From Roseiarcus sp. (GTDB taxonomy: Bacteria > Pseudomonadota > Alphaproteobacteria > Rhizobiales > Beijerinckiaceae): DNA of 7,056 bases. A program made the translations under genes and the position numbers. The stretch covers positions 1 to 7,056 of the forward strand of contig JASLHV010000458.1 of NCBI GenBank assembly GCA_030153205.1, written 5' to 3'. This document shows, in pieces, positions 1 to 5,939 of this stretch; positions within the stretch are counted from its first letter, which is position 1, and each line of letters opens with the position of its first letter. Below the pieces are notes generated by a model. It saw nothing but the letters and a program-made list of their open reading frames with translations, made no database searches and was not told the origin of the DNA.

Positions 1-1
1 C

Positions 2-70
2 GACAAGACGCCTCAGTCTCCTCGAGGAAAGAAGACGACGAAACCGGCCAAGGAAAATGCCGCTATTTAA
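2..70 (+). CDS. Possible 3' end of a gene entering from the left (lysine-rich tail)
   Basis: Reading from base 2, an open frame of 22 codons runs to a TAA at 68-70. It encodes a lysine-, proline- and threonine-rich tail ending in KENAAI. Tails like this are common at the C-terminus of nucleic-acid-binding proteins, but too little is present to name a family. The stop overlaps the stop of the minus-strand gene at 63-857 by 8 bp, a normal convergent arrangement. An open frame this short can occur by chance in GC-rich DNA, so the call rests mainly on composition and neat placement. Confidence 0.3.
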   Translation, partial: DKTPQSPRGKKTTKPAKENAAI

Positions 71-857
71 CTGTCGGCCTTGTTCTCCTCGCCTTCGTCG
101 CGCGTTTAAGCGCCTGCCGCGCCTTCGCCGCGCGTTTAAGCGCCCGCCTCGTCTTCTTGCCGATTTTTTTTCGCGGCGGCCGTTTGGGCGTCGAAGGGTC
201 CAGATCCTGTTCTCGAACATCCGGCGGGGGCGGGCTGCCGTTCCGCTCGCGAAAAGTCGGGGTTGGGAATTCCGGCACAATTAATTCCGGAAAATCCTTT
301 GGCGGGTCGTCGATGGCGTCCCGGGTGTGAACCGTCGTTGCAGAAGTTTCGATCAAAACTCCATTCGCCAATAGCGTAAGGAGGGCGGGGCCCTCGCATC
401 CCTGCGATAGATCGCCGCTGATTGCGCTCAATGACCGCTTGAAAGCAAGATCAGAGCGCTGCAGCGCCGGCCGGTCCTGCCAAGTGTAGTCGAAAGCGCT
501 GCTATAATCTCTGAAGATTTCAAACTCCGACACGGCGAGAATCCTTCGCCGTCTGTCGAAATAATAGAGCCAATTGCCCCGCCACGCCTGTTCCTTGATG
601 TCGTCCCAGAAATCGAGGGGCTCAATCTCATCCCGCCCCTCCATGCCGACGAATTCACGATGACGGCTCGCCGCGTCGTGAATCAGTAAAGTCTCCACCA
701 GGTAATACTCCCTGACAAAAAACTTGGGGGCTTCCTGCGCCTCAGGGTTTGGGCGCTGCGGTATTCTGATCGGCCAACCGATCTTCCAATCCCTAACCGC
801 AAAGTTGAATCTGCGTTTAAGGTCTTTTGGCGTATTTCGCTCAGATCTCTTCGCCAT
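63..857 (-). CDS. Hypothetical protein with basic C-terminal tail, 264 aa
   Basis: I do not recognise a family. Residues 1-180 look like a real folded domain: charged and aromatic-rich, with stretches such as KFFVREYYLVETLL (45-58) and NWLYYFDRRRRILAV (95-109), and no signal peptide or membrane segment. Residues 180-225 are proline-rich and probably disordered. Residues 226-264 are almost entirely Lys/Arg/Ala and contain a 10-residue repeat (RALKRAAKAR, then QALKRATKAR) encoded by a tandem 30-bp DNA repeat. Such a tail suggests nucleic-acid binding or, less likely, a disordered solubility tag; that is inference. ATG at 855-857 is the first usable start after an in-frame stop upstream, but no clear Shine-Dalgarno precedes it. 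The gene points away from the DUF488 gene and converges on the fragment at the left edge. Confidence 0.65.
   Translation of the reverse strand: MAKRSERNTPKDLKRRFNFAVRDWKIGWPIRIPQRPNPEAQEAPKFFVREYYLVETLLIHDAASRHREFVGMEGRDEIEPLDFWDDIKEQAWRGNWLYYFDRRRRILAVSEFEIFRDYSSAFDYTWQDRPALQRSDLAFKRSLSAISGDLSQGCEGPALLTLLANGVLIETSATTVHTRDAIDDPPKDFPELIVPEFPTPTFRERNGSPPPPDVREQDLDPSTPKRPPRKKIGKKTRRALKRAAKARQALKRATKARRTRPTVK
91..150. repeat. Two-copy 30-bp tandem repeat inside the basic tail
   Basis: Bases 91-120 and 121-150 are the same 30-bp unit with three mismatches. Both contain the shared core CGCGTTTAAGCGCC. Because 30 is a multiple of three, the unit adds ten residues (xALKRAxKAR) to the C-terminus of the 264-aa minus-strand protein without shifting the frame. 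Two of the three differences change the amino acid only mildly or not at all. Confidence 0.85.
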
Positions 858-1115
858 AGGAGTGAGTTTAGCCGCTTACGTCGTCGCCTTAAAGATCGTT
901 CCGTAGCCCAACCGCGGGCGGGCGCGCAACCCGCCGCCGTCATGCGCCTTTTCATCGATCGCGGGCAGGGCGCTGTCTTCCGCCGCTGAGCAGGGCGCGA
1001 AGAGCAAGCGAGCTTGCTACGACGCCAAAGAGCGCTCAACGCTTTCTTTCAGGCTCAAGCTTTTTTGTTCGGCTCTGAGAAAAACATCTGATACATATAA
1101 GTACTATAGTACGAG
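858..1115. other. Divergent intergenic region
   Basis: This 258-bp spacer separates the divergent 264-aa gene and DUF488 gene, so it should hold promoters for both. No convincing -35/-10 pair is seen. Visible structures are GGCGGG/CCCGCC (917-922 and 930-935), a tight inverted repeat AGCAAGC-GA-GCTTGCT (1003-1018), a run of six T at 1061-1066, and an AT-rich patch from 1080 that ends in the 12-bp palindrome at 1101-1112. No gene is supported here. Confidence 0.5.
1101..1112. promoter_or_regulatory. Perfect 12-bp palindrome upstream of the DUF488 gene, candidate operator
   Basis: GTACTATAGTAC is its own reverse complement and sits 18 bp before the likely ATG (1131) in an AT-rich patch. It contains TATAGT, which could serve as a -10 box, so a dimeric repressor bound here would block initiation. 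No good -35 element is found 16-18 bp upstream. The binding protein is unknown. Confidence 0.4.
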
Positions 1116-1130
1116 TTGGCGGTATCGACG

Positions 1131-1712
1131 ATGACGATGAAGATGACGGTGACGATCCTAACGATCGGACACTCCAATCATGACTGGCCGACTTTCCAAC
1201 GCTTGCTCGAGATCGCCGCTATTCAAACGATCATCGACGTTCGCTCTTTTCCGACCTCGCGACTGGCGCACTTTCATGGCCCAGCTTTGAAAGAAAGGCT
1301 GGCCTTCCATCAAATCGCCTACGCCTATCTCGGCGATCAATTGGGCGGAAGACCGCGCGAGGGCGGCGCGCTCGACTACGAACAAATGGCGAAGCGACCA
1401 GAATTTGACGAGGGCGTTAAACGCGTCATCGACATTTCATGGAATCGGCGAGCCGCGCTTTTATGTTCTGAACATGAGCCCTTGACGTGTCATCGCTGCC
1501 TTCTCGTCGGACGCGAGCTTGCGCGTCGCGGCGCAGAAGTCGCCCATGTGTTGCGGAACGGATCGATCGAAGCGCAGAAAGCGACGGAGGACCGTCTGCT
1601 GACGCTGGCGCGTTCGAAGACGAGCGATCTTTTCGCCTCTCGTGAAGAGGAATTGGCTAAGGCTTATCGCGCTCAGGCGGCTCGGCTCGCCAAAGGTTCA
1701 CGTTCGCGTTGA
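1131..1712 (+). CDS. DUF488 family protein
   Basis: The family is recognised from its signature blocks. Counting from the upstream TTG at 1116, these are TIGHSN (16-21), DVRSFP (41-46), YLGDQLGGRP (71-80) and the cysteine/histidine block CSEHEPLTCHR (117-127). DUF488 proteins are small cytosolic proteins without an established reaction; the conserved Cys/His and the glycine-rich turn suggest a binding or catalytic pocket. Length is normal for the family, so the gene looks intact. The start is uncertain. TTG at 1116 gives 198 aa, but ATGs at 1131, 1137 and 1143 lie closer to the conserved TIGHSN, and GGCGG at 1118-1122 is spaced well for 1131, which I chose. A 284-bp gap with its own promoter separates it from the recombination cluster, so it is probably transcribed separately. 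Confidence 0.88.
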   Translation: MTMKMTVTILTIGHSNHDWPTFQRLLEIAAIQTIIDVRSFPTSRLAHFHGPALKERLAFHQIAYAYLGDQLGGRPREGGALDYEQMAKRPEFDEGVKRVIDISWNRRAALLCSEHEPLTCHRCLLVGRELARRGAEVAHVLRNGSIEAQKATEDRLLTLARSKTSDLFASREEELAKAYRAQAARLAKGSRSR

Positions 1713-1920
1713 AGATGCGCGCCGGCGTCGGGCTGCTTGGTGTAGAAAGTCCGGAAAGCCGATCGCATTAGGCGTCTGACGTCTAAACATTAGCCGGTCG
1801 TACTCATTACCTTCCTCCACGGCAAAGTCCCGTTGTCTCCGCGCGTCGCGGCCAGCGAAACCTCGGGGCGGCGTCGTAAGACGCCAATAAATGAAGTAAA
1901 AATATGCAGTAAAAGATACT
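1713..1920. other. Intergenic region after DUF488, with two inverted repeats
   Basis: No gene is supported. Two structures stand out. A 19-bp near-palindrome at 1768-1786 (TTAGGCGTC-T-GACGTCTAA, one mismatched pair) is the first. The second is a 6-bp GGCGTC/GACGCC stem at 1870-1885 closed by a GTAA loop, which fits the GNRA tetraloop pattern. Neither is followed by a T-run, so neither is a textbook Rho-independent terminator. From 1886 the base composition turns sharply AT-rich, and AGTAAAA occurs twice (1895-1901 and 1908-1914). Confidence 0.45.
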
Positions 1921-1935
1921 TTTGTACTTTACAAA
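1921..1935. promoter_or_regulatory. Inverted repeat over the -35 box, candidate operator
   Basis: TTTGTA-CTT-TACAAA is a perfect 6-bp inverted repeat with a 3-bp centre that covers the predicted -35 element. AAAAG-ATA-CTTTT lies directly beside it at 1911-1923. A protein bound here would compete with RNA polymerase, as in phage- or plasmid-type repression. No regulator gene for it is visible nearby. Confidence 0.4.
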
Positions 1936-1950
1936 GGTACGTCATATACT
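1922..1950 (+). promoter_or_regulatory. Candidate sigma-70 promoter of the recombination cluster
   Basis: TTGTAC (1922-1927) and TATACT (1945-1950) are separated by exactly 17 bp. The -10 box matches consensus at five of six positions and the -35 box at three. The predicted start is near 1957, giving an untranslated leader of about 40 nt before the ATG at 1997. The region is the most AT-rich in the window. The leader carries TAGTTG twice, at 1964-1969 and 1974-1979, one helical turn apart. Confidence 0.5.
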
Positions 1951-1996
1951 ATGATCAATACAGTAGTTGATAATAGTTGCGTAAGCGAGGCGTAAA

Positions 1997-3103
1997 ATGC
2001 TCGAGTTATTTTCGCGTCCGCCTGTCCGGCTCATCTCGGAAGACCTGGAAAGCGCGATCGGGCGGCGCCCGCCCTATCATTGGTACCGCCAACCCGCGCC
2101 ACTGCCGATCAGCGCCGCGGTTGCAAGCTCCTTGTTACAGAAAGCGATCAGGCGAGGGCGCCTCGACTTCGCGTTGCAGGCGGCCTCGCGTTTGCTCTCG
2201 CTCGAACCTTCAAGACTTTGGCGCGAGCTTGTCGGCGTCGCCGCCGCCGATGTCGGGCTCGGCGATCTCAATGGGCTGGGGCTCGCCGCAGCCGCGCTAT
2301 CGGGAAGGAAGAGACGAAACCAGGCCGGCGGCGATTGGCCGACGGCTTGTCTCATCGTCAGCGCGCTGACCGCAGCGCCGAAATGTCGCGCCGCCGACGA
2401 CATGCGGCGGGTCCTGGCGACAAGCGATTTCGCGGAAGGGCGGGCCGCGATGAAGAGCTTGGCTTTGGCCGATCTGATGCGGATCGTGCTGAGCGGGGAG
2501 CCGGCGATGGAGCGCGCTTTGGCGCTACGCGCAGCGCTCACCGACGACGGGCGGATCTGCGATCGCCAGGCAAGGCGAAGAGTGGGGCAAAGTCTATTTA
2601 CCGCGCTCCGTCAGGCCGGCTCGCCGACAAGTCTCGTTGAAGTCGCCCGTCAATGCTTCCTTCGCACAGGGAGCATCGCCGCGCCGCTTCTCCTCATCTT
2701 GTCGCAAGAGGCGAACCAACCGGCTGAAATCGCGGCTGACGAAAAGCCCGTCGAGGCGATGATCGGGCCCGTTCCGGCCTGGGCCTATGACATCGAGACG
2801 CGCGAGGGTAGGGAGGCGCTCGCGCTTTTCTTGAGAAGCGACGCCCGCGCCGCTTATTGGATTCGAAAGCGCGTCCCGACGCGGCGAAGGCTTTTTCGCT
2901 TGGGCGAATGTCTCTTTCGCGTCGAAGGCTCTCTCGTCGCCAATCGATTGCGTTGGCCGCTCGGCGATTGGCTGCGAGCGGAGGCGGACGAAGCCGTCAT
3001 GGAAGGCGCCGGGGAGGGCGACCTGCCTCGCCTCCTTCAAGACGATATTGCGCGCCTCAACCAGTTTCGCGCGCTCGCCGCCGGGTCGGCAGGCAAGGCC
3101 TGA
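1997..3103 (+). CDS. RarA/MgsA C-terminal-like helical protein without an ATPase domain, 368 aa
   Basis: Residues 47-130 resemble the helical C-terminal part of RarA/MgsA, the clamp-loader-related ATPases that act at stalled replication forks. The stretch LQKAIRRGRLDFALQAASRL is followed by LWRELVGVAAADVGLGDLNGL, matching the family pattern of a paired-helix block and then ASEDxGxADPxAL. ALTAAPKC (123-130) corresponds to the family's LAxAPKSN. No Walker A or Walker B motif is present, so the protein should not hydrolyse ATP. Residues 258-285 contain a second conserved-looking block, PVPAWAYDIETREGREALAL. The rest is alpha-helical and arginine-rich, with no membrane segment. GAGG at 1987-1990, 6 nt before the ATG, supports the start. 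It is the first gene of the cluster with the exonuclease and annealing protein, so a role in recombination or fork processing is a reasonable inference. Family placement is by motif reading only. Confidence 0.75.
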   Translation: MLELFSRPPVRLISEDLESAIGRRPPYHWYRQPAPLPISAAVASSLLQKAIRRGRLDFALQAASRLLSLEPSRLWRELVGVAAADVGLGDLNGLGLAAAALSGRKRRNQAGGDWPTACLIVSALTAAPKCRAADDMRRVLATSDFAEGRAAMKSLALADLMRIVLSGEPAMERALALRAALTDDGRICDRQARRRVGQSLFTALRQAGSPTSLVEVARQCFLRTGSIAAPLLLILSQEANQPAEIAADEKPVEAMIGPVPAWAYDIETREGREALALFLRSDARAAYWIRKRVPTRRRLFRLGECLFRVEGSLVANRLRWPLGDWLRAEADEAVMEGAGEGDLPRLLQDDIARLNQFRALAAGSAGKA

Positions 3104-3154
3104 TCCGGCGTCCTCCAGCGCGACGCCTTTCCACCGCCGTCCCAGCCATCGCTC

Positions 3155-3203
3155 TCCCTTATCCCTCATCCCTTATCCCTCATCCCTCATCCCTCATCCG
3201 TCA
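3155..3203. repeat. Heptanucleotide tandem repeat, seven units; G-quadruplex-capable on the minus strand
   Basis: Seven consecutive 7-bp units occur: TCCCTTA, TCCCTCA, TCCCTTA, three TCCCTCA, then TCCGTCA. A degenerate TCCCCCT follows. The minus strand therefore has GGG tracts at a constant spacing of four bases, which fits a G-quadruplex, and the plus strand is matchingly C-rich. The array lies in the 150-bp gap between the RarA-C-like gene and the exonuclease gene. A seven-base unit would shift the frame with each copy, consistent with a noncoding location. Confidence 0.9.
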
Positions 3204-3253
3204 TCCCCCTCGCCGCCAACCCCTTTTCCGCCCATCAAACCGTAGAGAAATCC

Positions 3254-4090
3254 ATGAATAAGTTTTCAAGTCCGCCCTTTGACGGGTCAAGACGCAGCTT
3301 CATCGGCGGCTCTGACGCCCGCGTCATTATGAGCGCGGACGAGGAGGCGATCTTGCGGCTTTGGCGCGAGAAACGCGGCGAAGTCGAACCCAAGGACCTC
3401 TCCAACGATCTCGTCGTCCAACTCGGCCTCGCAACCGAGGCGCTCAATCGAGAATGGTACGAGCGTTATACCGGCCATATCGTCAAGCTCGTTCAACATC
3501 GCATGCACCATCCTGTTCTGCGTTGGATGGCCGCGACATTGGACGGGATGATCGAGCGCGGCGGCGTCCGATCGGTCTTTGAAGCCAAATTCATGCTGCC
3601 CTGGTCGTTTTCGGAAGCCGGAGCCGCCGATAAGCATATGGCGCAGCTCCAGCACAATATGTGGGTGACGGGCGCGAAAGCGGCGGCGCTGTCGATCGTC
3701 ACCGGCGGCGGCAAATGGGTCGAGATGACCATCCCCGCAGATTCGCTCTACCAGCATCTCCTCTTGACGGCGGAAAAGCGCTTCTGGCGCTGCGTGCAAA
3801 GCGGGGAAAAGCCGAGCCCGTTCGGGATCGAACCGCCGCGACCGCCGATCGAGGCGATGAGGATCGTCGATATGAGCGCCTCCAACTCCTGGGCGGAATT
3901 CGCCAGAGCCTATCGCGCGACCAGAGAGGCTCATGGCGCGCATGAGAAGGCGAAAAGCGAACTTAAGGCGCTGATGCCGGACGACGCCAAGGAGGCGCTC
4001 GGCCATGGCGTCAGGGCCAAGCGATCGAAGTCTGGCGCGGTCAGTTTTGATCTCTTAAGCGTGGAGGACGGCGATGCAGCGCGCCAGTGA
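3254..4090 (+). CDS. YqaJ / lambda-exonuclease-type recombination nuclease, 278 aa
   Basis: This is a member of the YqaJ viral recombinase family (PD-(D/E)XK nucleases related to lambda Exo), which digest one strand of a double-stranded end to expose a 3' single strand. The expected motifs appear in order: IGGSDA (17-22) near the N-terminus; GLATEALNREWYERYTG (58-74) with its glutamate; the catalytic Asp in TLDGM (D97); the E-x-K pair in FEAKF (E110, K112); and HMAQLQHNMWVTG (128-140), close to the corresponding MAQVQYSMWVT stretch of lambda Exo. All catalytic residues are present and the length is normal, so it should be active. The ATG at 3254 is kept because the next Met (residue 26) would delete IGGSDA; the Shine-Dalgarno is weak (GAGA at 3245-3248). 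The next gene begins 17 bp before this one ends. Confidence 0.92.
   Translation: MNKFSSPPFDGSRRSFIGGSDARVIMSADEEAILRLWREKRGEVEPKDLSNDLVVQLGLATEALNREWYERYTGHIVKLVQHRMHHPVLRWMAATLDGMIERGGVRSVFEAKFMLPWSFSEAGAADKHMAQLQHNMWVTGAKAAALSIVTGGGKWVEMTIPADSLYQHLLLTAEKRFWRCVQSGEKPSPFGIEPPRPPIEAMRIVDMSASNSWAEFARAYRATREAHGAHEKAKSELKALMPDDAKEALGHGVRAKRSKSGAVSFDLLSVEDGDAARQ
4063..4067 (+). promoter_or_regulatory. Ribosome binding site of the ERF gene inside the exonuclease gene
   Basis: GGAGG lies 6 nt before the ATG at 4074 and within the last codons of the exonuclease gene. It fixes the ERF start. Together with the 17-bp overlap it suggests translational coupling, so that nuclease and annealing protein are made together. 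Confidence 0.8.
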
Positions 4091-5393
4091 GACGGTCGGG
4101 GCGATCGCGGCGGCGCTCGCCAAGGCGCAAGGCGAATTGACCAATCCGGAAAAGTCCTTGACCGCTGTCATGAGGTCGCAAGATCCGCGCGAAGGCGACA
4201 GGATCTTTCGTTACGCTTCGCTGGCGGCGGGTCTCGACATCGTCCGAAAGGCGCTCGCGAGGCAGGAGATCGCCGTGCTGCAAACGACCAACGTCGATGC
4301 GCAATCGGACTTTATTCGACTGACCACTATGCTCGCCCACGCCTCGGGGGAATGGCTTTCCTCGGAATGGCCGGTCTGCGCGTTGCGAGAGATCGCCTTT
4401 CCCCGCCGAATGGGCGCCGCGCTGACCTACGCGAGACGCTACGCGCTCTTCACCTTGGTCGGCATCGCCGGCGAGGACGATCTCGATGCGCCGGATCTCG
4501 AGCCCGCCGCGCCGACAGCGCCCCAGAGCGGAGCGGCCGGCCTGGACCAACAGGACCCGCGCTCGGCTGAGAAGGTCGAACAAAACGATCCGCCCGATGC
4601 GGCGACGATGTCCTCTTCGCCCTTTCCGACGCCGCAGGCTCGGCGCGGAGCAACGATCCGCCCGCTTGCGCCGCGCCTTGAGGGAAAAGAATCGGCGGCG
4701 CTGCGCGACCGATTGATCCAAGAATTGGCGGCGATCGCAACGCCGGATCAGACTGCGCTCTGGGCGCGGCAGAGTCTTCCCTTCCGCGATCGGCTCACGC
4801 CCGACGACGCCCGCGCGGTCGAAGCCAGCTTTCGACAGAGGTTGGCGACGCTCGGCGAAGAAGGATATAGCGGCGCTGGCGTCGCAGACGAGCCGCTCGA
4901 CGGGGCCCAAGAGGGCTCAGGTACCGTCAAGCTAGCCAGCGGCCTTCAAACAATTGGCGAAGACGTCTTGCCGCAGGCGGCTGGAGAACCCACTCTGCCG
5001 TCGTCGCGCAGATCGAATGGCCTTCGATCGCATGGCGACGACACGCAAGGCGAAGAAACCTGTAGCGAGGAAAAAGGCGCGCCTTCGCCCCTCGCGGGCA
5101 AGGTCATTCGCCTGCGCGACAAGGAGCACTTGCGATTTGTCGCCACCCTGCCTTGTCTCGTTTGCGGCCGGCTCCCGGCGGACGCTCATCATTTGCGCTT
5201 CGCCCAGCCGCGCGCGCTCGGCCGAAAGGTCAGCGATGAGTACACCGTGCCCGTCTGCCGGCTGCATCATCGGGAAATCCATCGACATGGCGATGAGGGG
5301 GCATGGTGGAGACGGTGTAATATCGATCCGGCGCCGGTCGCGCTGCGGCTTTGGCGACAATCGCATACCGCTGTTGGCCGAGACTCTCCATAA
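4074..5393 (+). CDS. ERF-family single-strand annealing protein with C-terminal HNH-like zinc domain, 439 aa
   Basis: Residues 1-142 form an ERF domain, the phage/element-type single-strand DNA annealing proteins. Recognisable blocks are ETVGAIAAALAKAQGEL (6-22), FRYASLAAGLDIVRKAL (45-61), LAHASGEWLSSEWPVC (87-102) and MGAALTYARRYALFTLVGIA (113-132), followed by GEDDLDAPDL. Residues 143-345 are a low-complexity linker with a short helical stretch (205-262). Residues 347-433 are an HNH-like zinc domain: C361-x2-C364, the H372-H373 pair, C395 with H398-H399, and H403/H405. ARALW-like ends (ALRLW, 423-427) are usual for this domain. ERF anneals the strands exposed by the upstream nuclease. Whether the HNH domain cuts DNA or only binds it is not settled by sequence. 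I know of this domain pairing in other alphaproteobacterial ERF proteins, so it is probably not a frameshift artefact. It is the last gene of the cluster. Confidence 0.92.
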   Translation: MQRASETVGAIAAALAKAQGELTNPEKSLTAVMRSQDPREGDRIFRYASLAAGLDIVRKALARQEIAVLQTTNVDAQSDFIRLTTMLAHASGEWLSSEWPVCALREIAFPRRMGAALTYARRYALFTLVGIAGEDDLDAPDLEPAAPTAPQSGAAGLDQQDPRSAEKVEQNDPPDAATMSSSPFPTPQARRGATIRPLAPRLEGKESAALRDRLIQELAAIATPDQTALWARQSLPFRDRLTPDDARAVEASFRQRLATLGEEGYSGAGVADEPLDGAQEGSGTVKLASGLQTIGEDVLPQAAGEPTLPSSRRSNGLRSHGDDTQGEETCSEEKGAPSPLAGKVIRLRDKEHLRFVATLPCLVCGRLPADAHHLRFAQPRALGRKVSDEYTVPVCRLHHREIHRHGDEGAWWRRCNIDPAPVALRLWRQSHTAVGRDSP

Positions 5394-5939
5394 AATACCC
5401 TCGAGGGGCGCCAAGCAAAGCAAAGAGACTCTCGCTCGGCGGAAGAGTCGCCACGCTCATGACGAGCGTACACTTTACGGGTAATTGAAGTGTTCGGGCG
5501 CGTGCTAATTTAGCAATCGAAATACCGACGGGCCGCACAAGTATCGTTCGCCGCGATAAAAGCATGAAGGCCGTCACGACGATTTAGAACGTCTCGCCTA
5601 CGGTGATGCGACCTACTAAACTTTGCGGCGGGGAATATTTGCTGCGCGATGGCGGCCGGATGGCAAGGTAAAACCGTTGACGATTCGTCGCCCGCAAGCC
5701 AGGGCGTTGCTTGCGCCGAGAGGTTGGCGCAACGAAAAATAAGCCGCAATATCGCTCAGATTTCGATGAAGGATTTTACCCTTCACGCCGTAGGTCGACT
5801 CTGGCCTATGGGAGAGGATGAGGCGACGCTTGGTTGTATCCTCTTGTGCGTTTCGCCACCGCGTCAACTTTACTTTTCGCATACATAAGACCATCGACTC
5901 CGATTTGATAATCGCGAGCGGGGCAAGGTGGAGGGTTCG
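5394..5939. other. 546-bp region without a convincing gene; several short inverted repeats
   Basis: Open frames here are short, lack ribosome binding sites and have unnatural composition. What can be seen is a set of inverted repeats: CCCTCGAGGG (5398-5407), just after the ERF stop; GACTCT/AGAGTC (5427-5449); ACACTT/AAGTGT (5470-5493); TGCTAA-T-TTAGCA (5503-5515); the overlapping pair at 5693-5732; and TGAAGG/CCTTCA (5767-5785). None has a downstream T-run, so no Rho-independent terminator is called for the cluster. The stretch could be decayed coding DNA plus the leader of the small membrane gene. Confidence 0.5.
5693..5732 (+). promoter_or_regulatory. Two overlapping, mutually exclusive hairpins
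   Basis: CGCAAGC (5693-5699) pairs with GCTTGCG (5709-5715). TTGCGCC (5711-5717) pairs with GGCGCAA (5726-5732). The segment 5711-5715 belongs to both stems, so only one can form at a time, as in attenuators and switches. There is no T-run after either stem. The nearest downstream gene starts 208 bp later. Chance pairing in GC-rich DNA is possible. Confidence 0.25.

Noticed and set aside
1003..1018. AGCAAGC-GA-GCTTGCT as a terminator or mobile-element end
   Set aside because: No T-run, no matching inverted copy elsewhere in the window and no transposase.
683..1039. 118-codon minus-strand open frame across the divergent spacer
   Set aside because: It overlaps the start of the better-supported 264-aa gene in another frame, is very Arg-rich and has no recognisable motif; typical of GC-rich shadow frames.
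3155..3203. CRISPR array
   Set aside because: The repeat unit is only 7 bp with no spacers, so it is a simple tandem repeat.
3287..4006. Long minus-strand open frame opposite the exonuclease gene
   Set aside because: The plus strand encodes all YqaJ/lambda-Exo motifs; the opposite frame is an Arg/His-rich shadow.
4041..4910. 289-codon minus-strand open frame opposite the ERF gene
   Set aside because: The plus-strand ERF domain is unmistakable and the opposite frame has no motif.
5398..5407. CCCTCGAGGG as a terminator of the recombination cluster
   Set aside because: The 10-bp palindrome leaves no room for a loop and has no T-run after it.
4954..5484. Alternative plus-strand frame starting near 4954 that could make a separate protein in place of the ERF C-terminus
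   Set aside because: The zinc-domain motifs (CxxC, HH, CxxHH) are in the ERF frame, which is uninterrupted to 5393, so no frameshift or separate gene is needed.
5766..5888. 40-codon plus-strand frame starting with ATG at 5766
   Set aside because: No Shine-Dalgarno and no domain or membrane signature.
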